Assembly: GCA_035048485.1 (NCBI GenBank)
Contig: CM068590.1
Location: forward strand, 7,136,329 to 7,200,328
Reading direction: 5' to 3'
DNA: 64,000 nucleotides
From: Pteria penguin
Taxonomy: Eukaryota; Mollusca; Bivalvia; Pterioida; Pteriidae
Under the pieces are notes generated by a model that saw nothing but the letters and a program-made list of their open reading frames with translations, searched no databases and was not told the DNA's origin. Both the position numbers and the translations under genes were made by a program. Shown piece after piece: positions 20,318-32,504 of this stretch (its first letter is position 1; every line of letters begins with the position of its first letter).

Positions 20318-23300
20318 CTGCAAATAATAATAGAAATACAATTAAACTTTAATCATATGTTTCCCAGATGAAATTTTGAAAGGTTAAGGGAAGTATAGTG
20401 ATACTTTGTTGTTTTTCAGAAAGATATGTAGTGATGCATTATATACAAATATTATTTACATGATTTAAAAACTATATCAATATATGCGTATTCATGTATA
20501 ATACCTTCAGTAAATAACCTTCTCTTTTCTTTAAGTTAGTCCTTGCTCTACTTCTTTGTTGTTTGAAAGACTTCCTGTTCCTACGAAGATATACATAAAC
20601 TCCGCCGTAACAAAATTTCATGATCACAACCGGAAGTAGAATACATAACAATAACATCAGAGTCACGAAGCCTTTGCTACGATTCCACTGTATGGTACAA
20701 GATGTCCCGTACGGTTCCACACCATATGATCCCCATCCAACAACTGGAGTAAATGCCCAAATGGAGGCGTAAATGTAGCTGCTTAATATGAACACCCAAG
20801 TGTACTTAGAAAGGCTAGAAGCTGAAATGATAAAATGCATATACATGTATAAAAACAAAGTCAATAAAGACAGCACAAATGTCATCATAAAATAGATATT
20901 TCATAGTTGCATGTCGGGAAAGAAATAACTCCCTTTGTCATTTGTTTTGGGTTTAGCCATCAGTCCAAAGATCCACTGTTTTAATATCCAGGTCAGAGGT
21001 ACTTTTCATAATTCTTCACTGCTCAATTGAAACATTTGTTGTTACGTTTGCTCAATCTTTGTCAGAGGAAGCTCACATAAAGGCGTTTTCCTCTCTTGTC
21101 GGTTAGACCAGAGCGTCACATGATTTAACAAGATATGCCATTGTGTTCAAAACAGCTGCTGAATATTTTTCCTTCATTACATTAATGTGTCATAATTTTC
21201 TAATATACGTTGTGTATGGACATTGTTGACACATTAAGCGAAATTAAAGCTTAGGAAAATAAAAGTAAAAATGTTTTCTTATTATTATTCGATTAACATC
21301 CTTAATGAGGCACAAATAAAGTAAACACAAGGCCACTTATGGTCTTGTTTCTTAGTTCCATCTTGATTAAATCTGCACTGAGTTGAAGGATGAAAATATC
21401 TTGTGTTTTACAAGATTCTTATAAATTAATCGACGAAAGGGGGAAATGTGAACACGAGAGCGCCATCTGGTAAAAATTGATGTTTGCTATGATGTTGTCT
21501 GTCCTTCCGTCCGTGTGTTCAAATACTGTTCTCTGATCATAGCTGAAATCAGCTTAAGATAAATATCAGAAAATATATACATGTGCACGTGTATACGTTC
21601 ACCATATACGTATTTTGACAATTTATGCCTCTTCAGTGATGCCCAAGGATTAACTGTGGAAATCGAATATATAGATACCAAACTGATGCAACAGTGAAAG
21701 CCAAATGACTCATATAAGGACAGAGGGAGAAACTTCTTAGTGTTGGAATAATTTAGAAACTTTTTATCACTCAACAAATTGAAATACATATTTCTAGTTA
21801 GTACATGTATATAGGTACTAAAAACTAGACTGAGGACTTATTGGCGGAAAGCTACACTTACAAACTCCCTGTCAGTAGAGAATGCGCACTGTTGATTCAA
21901 AATGTCACAGGATCAAGTCACACAGCTTAGATAACACAATTTTTTTCTCACCCATTTTCATAAACCAGACTCTCGGTGGGTCAAGGATGCTCTCTGTGTT
22001 TGAATTTCAAAAGTTAAATTATTTTAGGAAAGAGGGGTGTGTCATCACCTCCACCCAAAGTCGCTGTAAGCCTATGGAAAATTTGTCATCATTTAAATTA
22101 GCGCTCACGGAGGATTTGTTCAGTTAACACAGTTCTAGATTAATTCTATGAAATAACTAATTTGGCATGTAAAACTGCTTATACGTAGGATTAAGATGAT
22201 GCGTAGGTATATAACATGAGTATACTTTTCGATATTAATTTCGGGATTTTCAGATAATTTATCAGGACTTTTGGATAAGACAGTGAAACTTGGGATCCCT
22301 TGTCATGATAGACGTTCACATATGAAAACTTCCTTACTTGTTGTATGTCTAAAATTTACAATGCACCGCCTATTGCCCTGGGCGTGAAGTATTCTTAGTA
22401 TGACGCACAACAAAGACAAACAAATATAAAAACACAATATAATAAATATAATGTAGCTATATAACGAACACAAAATACTATACACTTCACAACCGATTGC
22501 ATCAACGCATTCAGCTGTAACTTGCAGATTTAGAATGCTGTGATAGTTGACGTAATAACTCATTATTGAGAATCAATGCATTTTATGTGGTAACGGTTTA
22601 ATTTTGCATGTTTACCTCTGTGAATTCTGCACACGTTGACGTATCTGGAAAAACTCATCATGGCTAGTGTTGAAATGCTAACCACTCCACAGAAAAATCC
22701 CATAAAACCGTATGCTTGACAACCTGAAACATCACAAAATAGTAAAGTCTTCACGTCATATGTTTGATATTTTTAGACTACGTGTTGACAGTTACTATTA
22801 CACTGTATTAAATGAAGAAAGCATGATATGGACAGTTATCTATGAGGCAATAAGATAATATAATGAAGTTGTAAAAGTTTCAAAAGAGAAAACAAAAGAC
22901 ATCTGACCAAGCCGTCTGACACAAATCACCAAGGACAGCAACCGACATAACAAATAATTCGATTGTACTGCAGTTACGATACCGACATAGGACGGTCATT
23001 TAAAGTAAGAATCGTCACGTCAAAAGTACTGTTTGATGTGGTAGAAAACTAACGACACTCCCTTTTCTCTTAAGTTAACATTAATTATAATTACAAATTT
23101 GAAATAAAACAATATTTGTCAAACCCATTTATGTATTATGAGTATGTTGTTAATTTATCCATCTCCTCTGAAAATATTCCAGCGTTCAAGAAAGAACATC
23201 GGATCTTATTAATGGTAGTTTAGGTGGAATAGGTGAGTCTTAAAAAAAAATCAAAAAAGTAACGTGATGACAGAAGCAGATGTATATGTCTATTATAGTC

Positions 23301-26300
23301 ATTGTTAAATTCAAAATAAATTTTAAGATTATTCTTGTACATTTTATCCATATAGTTATTTAATCTAAAAAGTAGTCCTAGTTTTTGCGAATATAATGCA
23401 ATAGTTGCCTTTATACTAATTTAACAAGATTTATTAAATGTTTTAATGCTGTTGAGATTCTCATGCCCAGTTGTTATTATAATTTGACATTGGTATAAAC
23501 TCATTAATTTTTTAAGTGAAGCAAGTTGTATATGTCACGAAAATATATCATAGATTACAAAACGAAAGTAATATTGATTTTAAGAAAATTTAAAATAATA
23601 AATGTATGTTTATTTATACGTAGCTTTATTGATGATTTTTTGGTACATTATCTCTAGGTTTTAACAAAGTATTTTTGAATCTGATGCTGTGTGATACAGA
23701 ACACCAGGAAAAAATTCACCGATAAGCCGATACAAGAACAAGGATTCTATCAGGTAATAAAAGTTCAGTTGAAAGGGAAGTTTACTGATATGTACAATAT
23801 ATCTTCTACTCCCACGTCCAATATGAGAGTGAGGATTGCTTGGGGTAAACATTGTCTATACGAGGAGGAGTCAGTAATTTCTGTTTCATGTTTTTAATTT
23901 AAAATCTCTTGCAAATTAAAATATTCTTCAAAATCATTCACTTCCAAGACTTTGCAGATTTATACTATTGTAAATTCTAGTTTGTAAAATAGAAATCTCT
24001 TTTCAATGTTAGTGATATCGCCCCTCGCGGAAACTTCTGACAAAGTTTGCTATACAGAATTCAGACTCACAATAAACACTCCAAAATTTATGAAAACCAT
24101 TTATCCAAGGAACTTGATGGGTTCAAATTTGCAAAGAAAAGATTTATGGATGACTATTTTATCTATTTTCTCGGAAGAAGAGGTACTGGATGTAGTTTAG
24201 AAAATATACAAATGCATGTAAAGAAGAAGAAAAACGGTTTACAAATATGGAAAAGGTAAATAAATATGTACCCATCAACATTTTCATTACTGAAAACTCT
24301 ACTAAATGGTCTATGTGTCCCAGGTGTAAGAAGTTACAGGTTAAATCTCTTGCCGGGAATTTGAGTAGTGAAATTTGTCAAGAGTTGGTATTTATCAATT
24401 TCGCAATATCAAAGTTCATGTGACTTTACATACCTTCCGTGCCAAAGGACCATTTGTGAGTAAATGATGACGTAATCCCAAATGGTAAACCGATAACGGA
24501 CAGTATCAGATCACATACGGCTAGGTTGATAATGAAATAGTCTGAAGGCACAAGGTGAGATCGTCGTTTGAGGCATATTACTATCACCAATGAATTCAGC
24601 AACAAGGAAACTATTACTACAAGTAAAAAGAATTATATTTATGTAAAATGCGAAAGTAACTGGTGTCGCATGACTATGGCACCAACAACAATGAACCACA
24701 GTGGACATTCACGGACCCCTGAAATTCAGAGGAGAGACTAGGTGCCCGGAAGGAGTGAGTATCTCCGGTTTGGCTAGCCACATCCGACGTGAATGCCCAT
24801 ACATACAGACGAAACAAATATAATTCAGAAGGTATATATACATGAATGTGCACACAGTGTAGAAAGTGTCACAGCCACATAACATCGGGAAAAGGGTATA
24901 ATAACACTTAAATCAAACCCTCCGCGGGAAACATATTTACGACCTACACACTGCAAAAGGAATAAGTGTGACATTAATGTAAGATACGAAAGCAACTGGT
25001 TTCACATAACTATGGCACTAACAATAATGTACCGCAATGGACATTCACGGACCCCTGAAATTCAGAGGTGAGACCAGGTGTCTGGGAGTGTTAAGTATAT
25101 ATACGGGATTTGATGTATCGTAGAATCGACACAGATTTATTTTCGCTATACTAAATCATGTTTACGTTTTTATATACATTTACAAACTCTTATTAACCAT
25201 CAACAGTGGTGACAATTACTTACATGTATATGAAATATAGGTAACATACTAGTGAAGGAGATAAATCCGAGCACGAGGTAAATCCAGATGGTTCGTTAAA
25301 GTTATATTAAATGAACAGAATTCACAATGTCCATTGGCATACAGTATAAACGATGTTGTCCACTGTGCAGTTAAAATGACTTGAAATTGTCAATGGTAAG
25401 AAAAATCAGCGATCATTCGGATGGCCCACGTCAGGAATTACTTTACCGACCAGTATGTGTACACGTGTTCGAATTAATATTATTAAACAGGTTTTTAGTG
25501 TTTCTATGTGTGCACTAGGTGATAAATAGTATCTAAAAATTGTATACATTGCTTCATCGAAATTCTGTTTAAAGAGGCTACAACAAAATAAAACATGATT
25601 ATTTGTGTATGTTTTATTTACATGTCACATACATGTAGGGTATATTTTATTTGTTTATGCTTTATTTACATGTCACACAGGGTATATTTTATGGATCTCA
25701 TGGCTATTGAGATATGCGGCATACCTTACACAACATGAATATTGAACAAATCCATTGAAGATTATCCATAATAAGTAACAAGGTAGATAAAACTAGACAA
25801 AATAAACAGATTTGTATCTTTCAAGTTTCGACCAGATTACGATGACGATCTATACAGTAATTGTCACGTAATGAAAAAAAATAATATCGCAGTTAAAATA
25901 TTTACTTTACATACAATAAAAAAAAATATATATATAAGATGACCGTTTATATTAATTCAAGATGTTTGTCCATATACATGTATCATGAGTTTATTTTGAG
26001 CAGTTCAGCATATTTTTCAATGGTAATAAAACAGCAAAACATGCGTAGAATATACCTCGATTTTTCATTAATGATTTCATTCAGTGTTAATATAGTTACT
26101 TCAAAACAGTGGGAGTAATGGTATATAACCATGCTATACATTGATCAGGTCTATAGACAATGACACCCTGCGTAGGAGATCATGATCACATTAATCTTGG
26201 CTACTACATACAAGTAGGCACACTAAACATAGCACACTGTTATAATTCACTCGGAAGCTTCACACTATATGAAATCTCCTCACAGTTTATCATTATATTG

Positions 26301-26687
26301 ATCTTATTGTAATTCTTAGGTCATGCGATGTGCTGCTCGATCAAAATAATGTCAAATGTCAATGACAAAATATCAAAATAAAAACAAATACATCCATCGT
26401 ATTTCTATCGGTAGTGTGCTTGTTTGGCGGACGAGAGTTCCCACGCTTCCGCGAGCTGCTCGTAGTAAACATGCCCTATAGACTAGAAAGTAAAACTCCG
26501 ATGTCTTGTGCTACTGTAGAAGTTAATACCTGAAAACCCATTACCTCAAAATTGTGGGTCCATTGTGCTGGTCTGTGTTATGTACCAGAAAGATGTTTTA
26601 CCATAAAATTGAATAAAAAAGAAAAGAAAACAGAAGACATCTGACAAAGCTGTATGACACAAATCACCAAGGACATGCGCGCGCGCG

Positions 26688-26738
<51 letters not shown>

Positions 26739-28576
26739 TAATAGTAGAATATACACGGAAAAAGACATTACAAAAATATTCGATTGTGTTTCGCTTACGA
26801 TACTGACTTAGGACAGTCAATTGAAATTACAAACGTCACCCAGCTGGTGTACTTAATCATGAAGATATATATTAGAACATATACGTTATAGTTTTGTGCA
26901 CCAGATGCGCATTTTGACAGCATGTCTATTTAGTGATACTCATGACCGAATGACAAGAGTTCTTATGATATATTAATATTTGAACAGAGTTAAAACCAAA
27001 GTGACCAAAACCGTGAGCCAAAGAATCAATCTAGAGACAGAGCTATGCATAAGGGAGATACTCCTTTGTTTTCGAACTAAAATAAAAGAAAAAGAAAAGT
27101 AGATTCAGAAATATATATTCTGTTGCAAGTAGCCAGCTATCAAAATGTATGGGATAGAGAATAATCTATTAAGAAATAAATAGTTTAATCCTTTCACGTA
27201 ACTACACTTCTTCGTTATTCATATACTTAAGTTCACATGCATATGTATTACTTTCAATGAAATGTTATATTACCACACTCTTTGAAATTTAAAGAAATAT
27301 GATAATGCAATGACGAAGCCTTTGGTGGGAATATAAGCTGATGTTTTTTTTATAGAAAACTTCGTTTCTTTTTATACATATGATGAAATTTATTGTGGCG
27401 TCTCATAGCGTTCTGACGACGAAAATGGCAGAATAAAGGTAATTCGCAGTGCAATAGACACCGTAGCATAGAAAATTCGAAATTGTTGATTCAATAGTTA
27501 CATAGTGACTTCACATATTGATTAAACGTTTAATCTACATAAGTACGAGTGCACTATATCTTACATTAGGGTTTTTCGCTTGCGGTCATGACGTTATTTC
27601 GGCACAAAGGTATATTGGTAAAAATAAAAAAAGGCCTGTAGCCCAAGCCTATGATGCAGTATAAAATCCTAACTAGCTTAAAACGGCATGGAAATGGTAT
27701 GGCCTTCTTGGGAATCAAACCCTGCACAATACGCCATGACAAAACTTAGGTTCAAACCTGCTGTTTTGATGTTATTTCAACGTTTAACGGTAAAGAAATC
27801 TCACGACTCTGCCGTTTTGTTGCATTTTCCAACCGTAAGGTTGATGATAAACTATAACCATGATGCTTAAACTTAGATATAGAATGTTACCCTATTTGGA
27901 CGAGATGTCTGCAAAATGCTATATCTAAAATTTGCGGTTCCCGTATAACGGGCAGTGTCAATGAAATACAATTGCAATAAAACCAAAATTTGCAAAAAAT
28001 ATAAATATACACTCTAACTCTAAAAAATGCTGCAATGCGTAGATTATTCCCTGCCGTTTCTTGTGTGCTAAGCATCCGTGTTATAAAAAGAACAATAAAA
28101 TCTTTTTGTTGATGAATACTTATTGCTGAATACATGTATATTGTTTTAGTTTCACTATTTTATACAATAATTACATTCTATTTATTGATACAACATTACT
28201 TTTATATCAACAATATTTTAGTTAACCAATACGATATCATAAATACGATTTTCGAGGTTCCTTATATGTTTGGATAATCTGACGTTATGAAAGAAGTCTA
28301 ACATCATTGATTACAGATGACGACATAAATAATATATTATAAATATGTTAGAAATCACCTACCTGTACAAATCAGATAAACTGCTACAATGAGATCCTCC
28401 CAAATTAAAAGCTTAGAATAAAACCGTTGAATGTTTTCACTTTCAAACATAGTGTATGAAATGTTGTCCAGATAAATTAAGTTCTGGTGTATATCATCGT
28501 GGTCTATCGAGGGATGCATTGTGAGATTCAGCAAGGAACTGTTCATGACGATGTCCAGAAATACATTACTTAGCAT
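20030..28576 (-). CDS. Opsin (visual-type GPCR), complete, five coding exons
   Basis: Joining exons 28576-28363, 24616-24434, 22723-22616, 20821-20505 and 20317-20030 gives 369 codons and a stop, all at GT/AG junctions in consistent phase. The product should be a seven-helix membrane receptor that binds retinal as a Schiff base and activates a G protein. Visible features are N-terminal glycosylation sequons (NSS, NLT), the TM1 Asn (LLLNSL), the TM2 LAVCD motif, a Cys134-Cys210 disulfide pair, the likely counterion Glu204 in extracellular loop 2 (VEPYGTSC), the retinal Lys318 (MIAKSS) and NPSIY. After TM7 comes NKKF, not the HPK of rhabdomeric opsins, so a Gq r-opsin is unlikely. A Go, Opn5/tetraopsin-like or ciliary/xenopsin class is possible and cannot be settled by eye. 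Oddities are SRY (158-160) for DRY and WSL for WxP in TM6 (Leu289). Confidence 0.88.
20505..20821 (-). CDS. Opsin exon 4 (TM4, loop 2, TM5, start of TM6)
   Basis: Residues 169-274. The acceptor is ATTTCAG. TM4 ends WAFTPVVGWGSYGVEPYGTS, typical of opsins. TM5 is followed by a long basic third cytoplasmic loop (LRRNRKSFKQQRSRAR) and KREGYLLK at the base of TM6. The donor is AAG/GTATTA, phase 0. Confidence 0.9.
22616..22723 (-). CDS. Opsin exon 3 (TM3 and SRY motif)
   Basis: Residues 133-168. The acceptor TTTCAG is followed by GCQAYGFMGFFCGVVSISTL; the first Cys is the disulfide Cys. The helix ends SFSRYVNVCRIHR, where SRY stands in place of DRY. Tyr137 is in the classical Glu113 position, as expected for an opsin using the loop-2 Glu as counterion. 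The donor is GAG/GTAAAC. Confidence 0.88.
22885..23035. repeat. Fragment of the roughly 570-bp dispersed repeat (opsin intron 2)
   Basis: It matches the core of the repeat seen at 44505-45070: TTCGATTGTACTGCAGTTAC, then ATACCGACATAGGACGGTCA, plus a CATCTGACCAAGCCGTCTGA segment shared with 26628-26845. Confidence 0.6.
24050..24260 (+). pseudogene. Short reverse-transcriptase-like relic in opsin intron 2
   Basis: A frame includes LDGFKFAKKRFMDDYFIYF, whose RFMDDYFI resembles RT motif C (a DD catalytic pair preceded by aromatic and basic residues). The rest of the RT is not visible. It could be a small retroelement fragment or chance. Confidence 0.3.
24434..24616 (-). CDS. Opsin exon 2 (rest of TM1, TM2)
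   Basis: The acceptor is a T-rich tract ending CTTGTAG. The exon encodes SLLLNSLVIVICLKRRSHLV and then the TM2 block SDYFIINLAVCD, ending near HKWSFGTE. The donor is AAG/GTATGT. The frame is open only when spliced at these sites: the frame upstream is closed by a TAA inside the intron. Confidence 0.88.
24640..25105 (-). repeat. Dispersed retroelement-tail repeat, two related units in opsin intron 1
   Basis: Two segments (about 24640-24730 and 24985-25080) share GGACATTCACGGACCCCTGA followed by AATTCAGAGG, and both precede an AGGTGYCTGGGAG-like stretch. Between them, a block near 24870-24930 matches the inverted copy at about 32660-32720. A similar GGGCACCT tail follows the Penelope RT relic at 55860, so I interpret these as solo 3' tails of that family. 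Confidence 0.5.
25106..28362. other. Remainder of opsin intron 1
   Basis: Apart from the repeat at 26628-26845 this is AT-rich noncoding sequence. A segment at about 26875-26985 (TTTTGTGCACCAGATGCGCA) matches, in reverse complement or diverged form, the repeat at 58360-58440. Confidence 0.5.
26628..26845. repeat. Dispersed repeat fragment with an (AC)n microsatellite
   Basis: The flanks (CATCTGACAAAGCTGTATGA on the left, ATTACAAAAATATTCGATTG on the right) match the repeat copies at 22885 and 46945. Between them lies a GC then AC dinucleotide run at about 26676-26736. Confidence 0.65.
28363..28576 (-). CDS. Opsin exon 1 (N-terminus and start of TM1)
   Basis: It encodes residues 1-71 plus one base. 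The frame starts at ATG 28576; an in-frame Met at residue 11, just before the NSS sequon, is an alternative start. The exon contains two N-glycosylation sequons and ends inside TM1 (LIVAVYLICT). The donor CAG/GTAGGT gives a phase-1 junction that continues in frame into exon 2. Confidence 0.8.
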
Positions 28577-30260
28577 TTAATCCGAAAATGCTGGTGTAGA
28601 AGTAAAGAAATATCATTTAAGTTTAGAACCAATATGAACATTTTCAATCCGTGTTCTACCTTTTAACGTCTAACAAAACAACAACAACCACGCGTATACC
28701 TATCTCGTGTTAGGGAAAAGGTGACGTGAATTAACCAATATATCAGCCCACTTGATTGAGCTATTGGAAATAAAGTTGAATGGAATGAAGCTTGCGCCAG
28801 TCATATAAAGATCTATCAGTTTACGCTTTAGTATTTTCATCATGCAGAAAGTTATTTTCATTAAGTCATGATTTATGAAATAAAATGATCTGTTTCTATC
28901 AGTCATCAAGTACATTTGCACATTTATATCATGTCTTTGTTAAAGGCGGACTTGGGGCCCCTAAAACGGATGATTTGGCCTTACCCACACTGTACGGTAG
29001 ATACTTAAACACCGAGCCAATTTACATATAAACTGGGCGCTTTTGGGGTGGGGTGGGGTTGGGGGGATGCTTTGGGGTTTTCCCTTTGTTTGAAATCCCT
29101 CCAAACAGAGAAAAAGACACCCTACCAAAGAAAAAAAAAAGGAAAATACTTATATTTGCAATAATGAAAAGAAATATTTGATGAAAAGCACATCTAGTAT
29201 ACTACATGAATTTAAATGAAGTGCGATATGTACATTCTGAATCACTCTTATCGAAATCAGAGATATTGAAATCCCACTTACATTGATGTGCAAAGAACCA
29301 ATAAGCCCCCCCCCCCCAATAAATAAATAACAGACGGTCCCTAAAGAAGACAAACCAAATATAATCCCTTTATATTGAAATGTATTGAAATCTTGGATTT
29401 ACTTAAAAAATCCCCCGGGATATATACAGGATATCTTCCTCATTTTCCTGCATGTTTTATACTAATCCGGATTAAGACTTTTCCTAACCATTTAAAGCAC
29501 AGAATTTGACAACCTCATTAGTAATCTTTCTCTATGACAAACATGACGATTTTAATTTCATTATTACCAACTTCCCGTTTCTGAGTAGTAACATACCTTC
29601 CTCTCCCGCATATGACGTCTCACATTCACATTTCACAACTGTCACTTACGAAGTTCTATGTTCGTTACAGAGATCTATTGCAATTTCAGATTCCTCTTTC
29701 AAGAATGTTAACCGATATTTTAGGACCTGACCATACAAAATAACCATTTTACCTTTTTGACTATACTTGATTTGACATAATACGCATATATATGTATATA
29801 CAGACATTTCAACTGCGTTTCTGTCTCCTTCGATGTTCATGCGTGTATATTTATGTATTTACCTTCTCGACTTGAAAGGTTGTTGCAGGACTTTACGACG
29901 GGTATTGAATGCAACCAGGGGACGCTTACTCCTTCCGGGCACCTAGTCTCACCTCGATTTTATTGGGGTTCGCATTTGTCTGAATATGACACTTAACACG
30001 ACATTGTCCCCTTTATTTCATGGACTATGAGATATGGTTTACCCATTGGTGTTTCTTCGTGTTTTTCTTCAAAATAAACCACATTCAATCCTGCATGGTT
30101 TCAAATCCGAGATAAGAGATAAAAAATTACACATCAATACTTGACCATCCACAATTATTTTACAAATATTTGGAAATCTGCAGATATCTTCCAAATATTT
30201 TGCTTTTGTTAACTTTTATCTATAACTAGCTTGCCTACTACAGTTTTGGCATTCAGGTAT
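28577..30260. other. Region upstream of the opsin start
   Basis: The promoter and 5' UTR of the opsin should lie here, but I could not identify a TATA box, transcription start or lens/photoreceptor element. A G-rich run at about 29047-29067 and C-run at about 29306-29317 are present. The 3' part holds the Penelope-like fragment listed separately. Confidence 0.4.
29500..29960 (+). pseudogene. Penelope-like RT C-terminal fragment with tail
   Basis: The frame at 29506-29730 encodes LYDKHDDFNFIITNFPFLSS followed by [10 protein letters not shown]. It is nearly the same as the corresponding part of the RT relic at 55988-56344 ([20 protein letters not shown]). About 200 bp downstream comes CTTCCGGGCACCTAGTCTCA, the tail motif also found near 55670 and 35370. 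The catalytic part of the RT is absent, so this is a truncated copy. Confidence 0.65.
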
Positions 30261-30363
30261 AGGAGAATGTTCGAGTTCCATTCCTTAAATAATGGAGCAG
30301 AGGCCCCGAAGGGGCCGAGGTCTATTGTATTTAAGGAATGGAGCGATACGAGGATATTCTCCG
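30261..30363. repeat. Imperfect palindrome of about 100 bp, GC-rich centre
   Basis: The arms share GGAGAAT, CTCCATTCCTTAAATA and GAGGCCCC blocks in inverse orientation around a CCCCGAAGGGG centre. The longest exact arm segment is CCATTCCTTAAATA with its complement. It could form a strong cruciform and resembles the core of a foldback element. Confidence 0.75.
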
Positions 30364-31377
30364 ACTTAAAATCCACCCATTTAGCACATCGATGCGTTAC
30401 CTATACAATTTTATATTGTATGAAGTATTGATTTGATCTCATGCTAACTCAGGTGTGAAATAATGGACAGATCATTTGAGGTGACCATTTAAATGCTAAG
30501 TGTGAAGGCTGCTCCGTCTGCAGTAAGATGAACATTTTCAGTAAGGATGAAGAAGTGTTTCTTTTCAAAGACGGTTCCCGAAAGCGAATATGACACTGAT
30601 CATATCATTGGGGATAAAGTGCGGCCAATTTATGCACCTCTGTGCTCAGATATAAGTGATAATTGGGATGACGAGTACTTATTCTCACTGCCGAGAATGT
30701 GACAAATTTCGCCCATTTTGTTGGAATTTATTTAATTTAATCCGAATAAAGTGTACATGTATTGCTAACATCTTTTCGCTTGCAGCTAAGGCAATATGTT
30801 TTTATTGGTTTGGGAATGGAGAGGATCGAACGGTGGGGGAGATGATAGTTTTAGGAGGGTTTGGTGGCGTAGAACCCCCTTCACAGGCTTCCGATTGTTT
30901 TTTTATCAATAACTTTTTGGAGAACATGGGAAAAAGGTTCCATCCCCCAATCCCCATTGGATCCGCCATTACCGCCTTCGTTCAAACCTCTCCATTCCTT
31001 GAAAGTAATGGATCGCTAACACAATAGAGTGACGTCAATGGTGGATTTTAATTTCACTTGGTGGATTTTAATGTCACTTAATCGACCTTATCTATATGAT
31101 TTGCCACTAAATCAATGTTGATATACATGTAAATGTTCTTATTTTGAGTTAACTCACGTTCTTTTTTATGTCACGGTGCAACAAGTCTGCTGCAAGTGTT
31201 ACAAAGGTGTATGCATATATATACATTACTTTATACATACGCAAATATTTATTTGTCAATGATAAAAAAATAATAATATAAATTAGGAAAAGCGCCTTTC
31301 AAATACACTCCGTCATTTAGTGTTTGTGAGAGAAAGATAGAGAGGGGTGGGGTGGAGGGACAACTTTATAAAAAAAA
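30364..31377. other. Noncoding stretch with a possible GGCGGATCC-type remnant
   Basis: The 123-codon open frame at 30656-31027 has no recognisable domain. Its right part contains CCCCATTGGATCCGCCATT (about 30950-30968), resembling an end of the GGCGGATCC-type family, so it is probably repeat-derived. Confidence 0.4.
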
Positions 31378-31380
31378 TTA

Positions 31381-32295
31381 GGAGCAGAAATAAGAAATGA
31401 ATCTATGAATATTTTGTGTTGTATAATTTTGAATAATATCCCTTAAAATATATGTGATTGTGACGAAAACAGAAGTCTAGAAATATGCCCAAGTTATATT
31501 TTTTTTCTTCATGTCCTAGATCAAAAGTCTATAAAATCACATGATAATGTAAATTCTGTGAAATGTATAATGTAATTAACAACGGAAACTGTGTTCTTCT
31601 TTGTTTACTTTTTTATAAATAAGATATTGGTTTACTTCGTTATGTCACACCTGACCTTGACAATGCATAACTAAACCGTCTCTATAAAAATGAAATGAAA
31701 GACAATCTAATCGCACTAAAATAGATTACTTCGATTATATTGTTCTTGATGTATTGTTTTTGTACAACCAGTTCCCAATTAGATATATTTTACTCCTACG
31801 AGGGTTTAATCGCCGTGTGTAGTAGGAGTTCATGAGAGCTGATATCTCCTCGTGGGCTGGAAGATGGAGTGGGAAGAAGACAGCCTTTCTGAAGTTAGAA
31901 CCTAATCAATACTGATTCATTCAGAAGACTTCTGTGCCGATTCTGCACGCTTTATACAGATGGTATCTGTCAGCAAATGTATGCTATTTAGTCTCTTGAT
32001 ACTGATTCATTTTATTTAAACAGTACTTGTCTGAACTAACATTAAAGTGATTGATGCGTATTTTTTTTTCGTTTTTATTTCAAAACATTCAAACAATTCA
32101 GAGAAGGTCTAGATCAATTCAATTATTACGTAATTTTATAGACTTTTTGAACTATGATATGAAAAAAAGAATAAATTGAGAATATTAGAATATTTCAAAA
32201 TTTCTGTTTTCGTCGCAATCACATATATTTCAAGGGATATTATTCAAAGCTATACAACACCACATATTTATAGATTCATTTCTTATTTCTGCTCC
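31381..32295. mobile_element. 915-bp element with about 190-bp inverted ends and TA flanks
   Basis: The left end starts GGAGCAGAAATAAGAAATGA and the right end is its reverse complement. The inverted match continues inward for about 190 bp, through ATATCCCTTRAAATATATGT, GTCTAGAAATAT-like and AAAAGTCTATAAAAT blocks. TA directly flanks both ends (31379-31380 and 32296-32297), as expected for Tc1/mariner-type insertion. There is no transposase frame, so it is non-autonomous. Confidence 0.75.
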
Positions 32296-32504
32296 TAAAC
32301 TGCTGGGGTTTTTTTTTGTTTCTGTATAATGTTCGTCCATATTCATTTTACATTTGCAGTAGTAATCTCTATTTTTGTCGATTGTTTGATTTCATAGTAG
32401 ATGTATTCGGAAAAAGGAGATAATTAGCCCAGGTGACATGCTCTCACTTCTGATCATCTGATTCCATGATTATCCTTAATGCTATGGTGTTGGAATTGCA
32501 ATAG

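Noticed and set aside
20822..20888. Extension of opsin exon 4 upstream to a Met
   Set aside because: The acceptor ATTTCAG at 20822 and the match to the preceding exon show that the upstream 67 bases are intron.
26546..26820. Cys-Val repeat frames
   Set aside because: Translation of an AC dinucleotide run.
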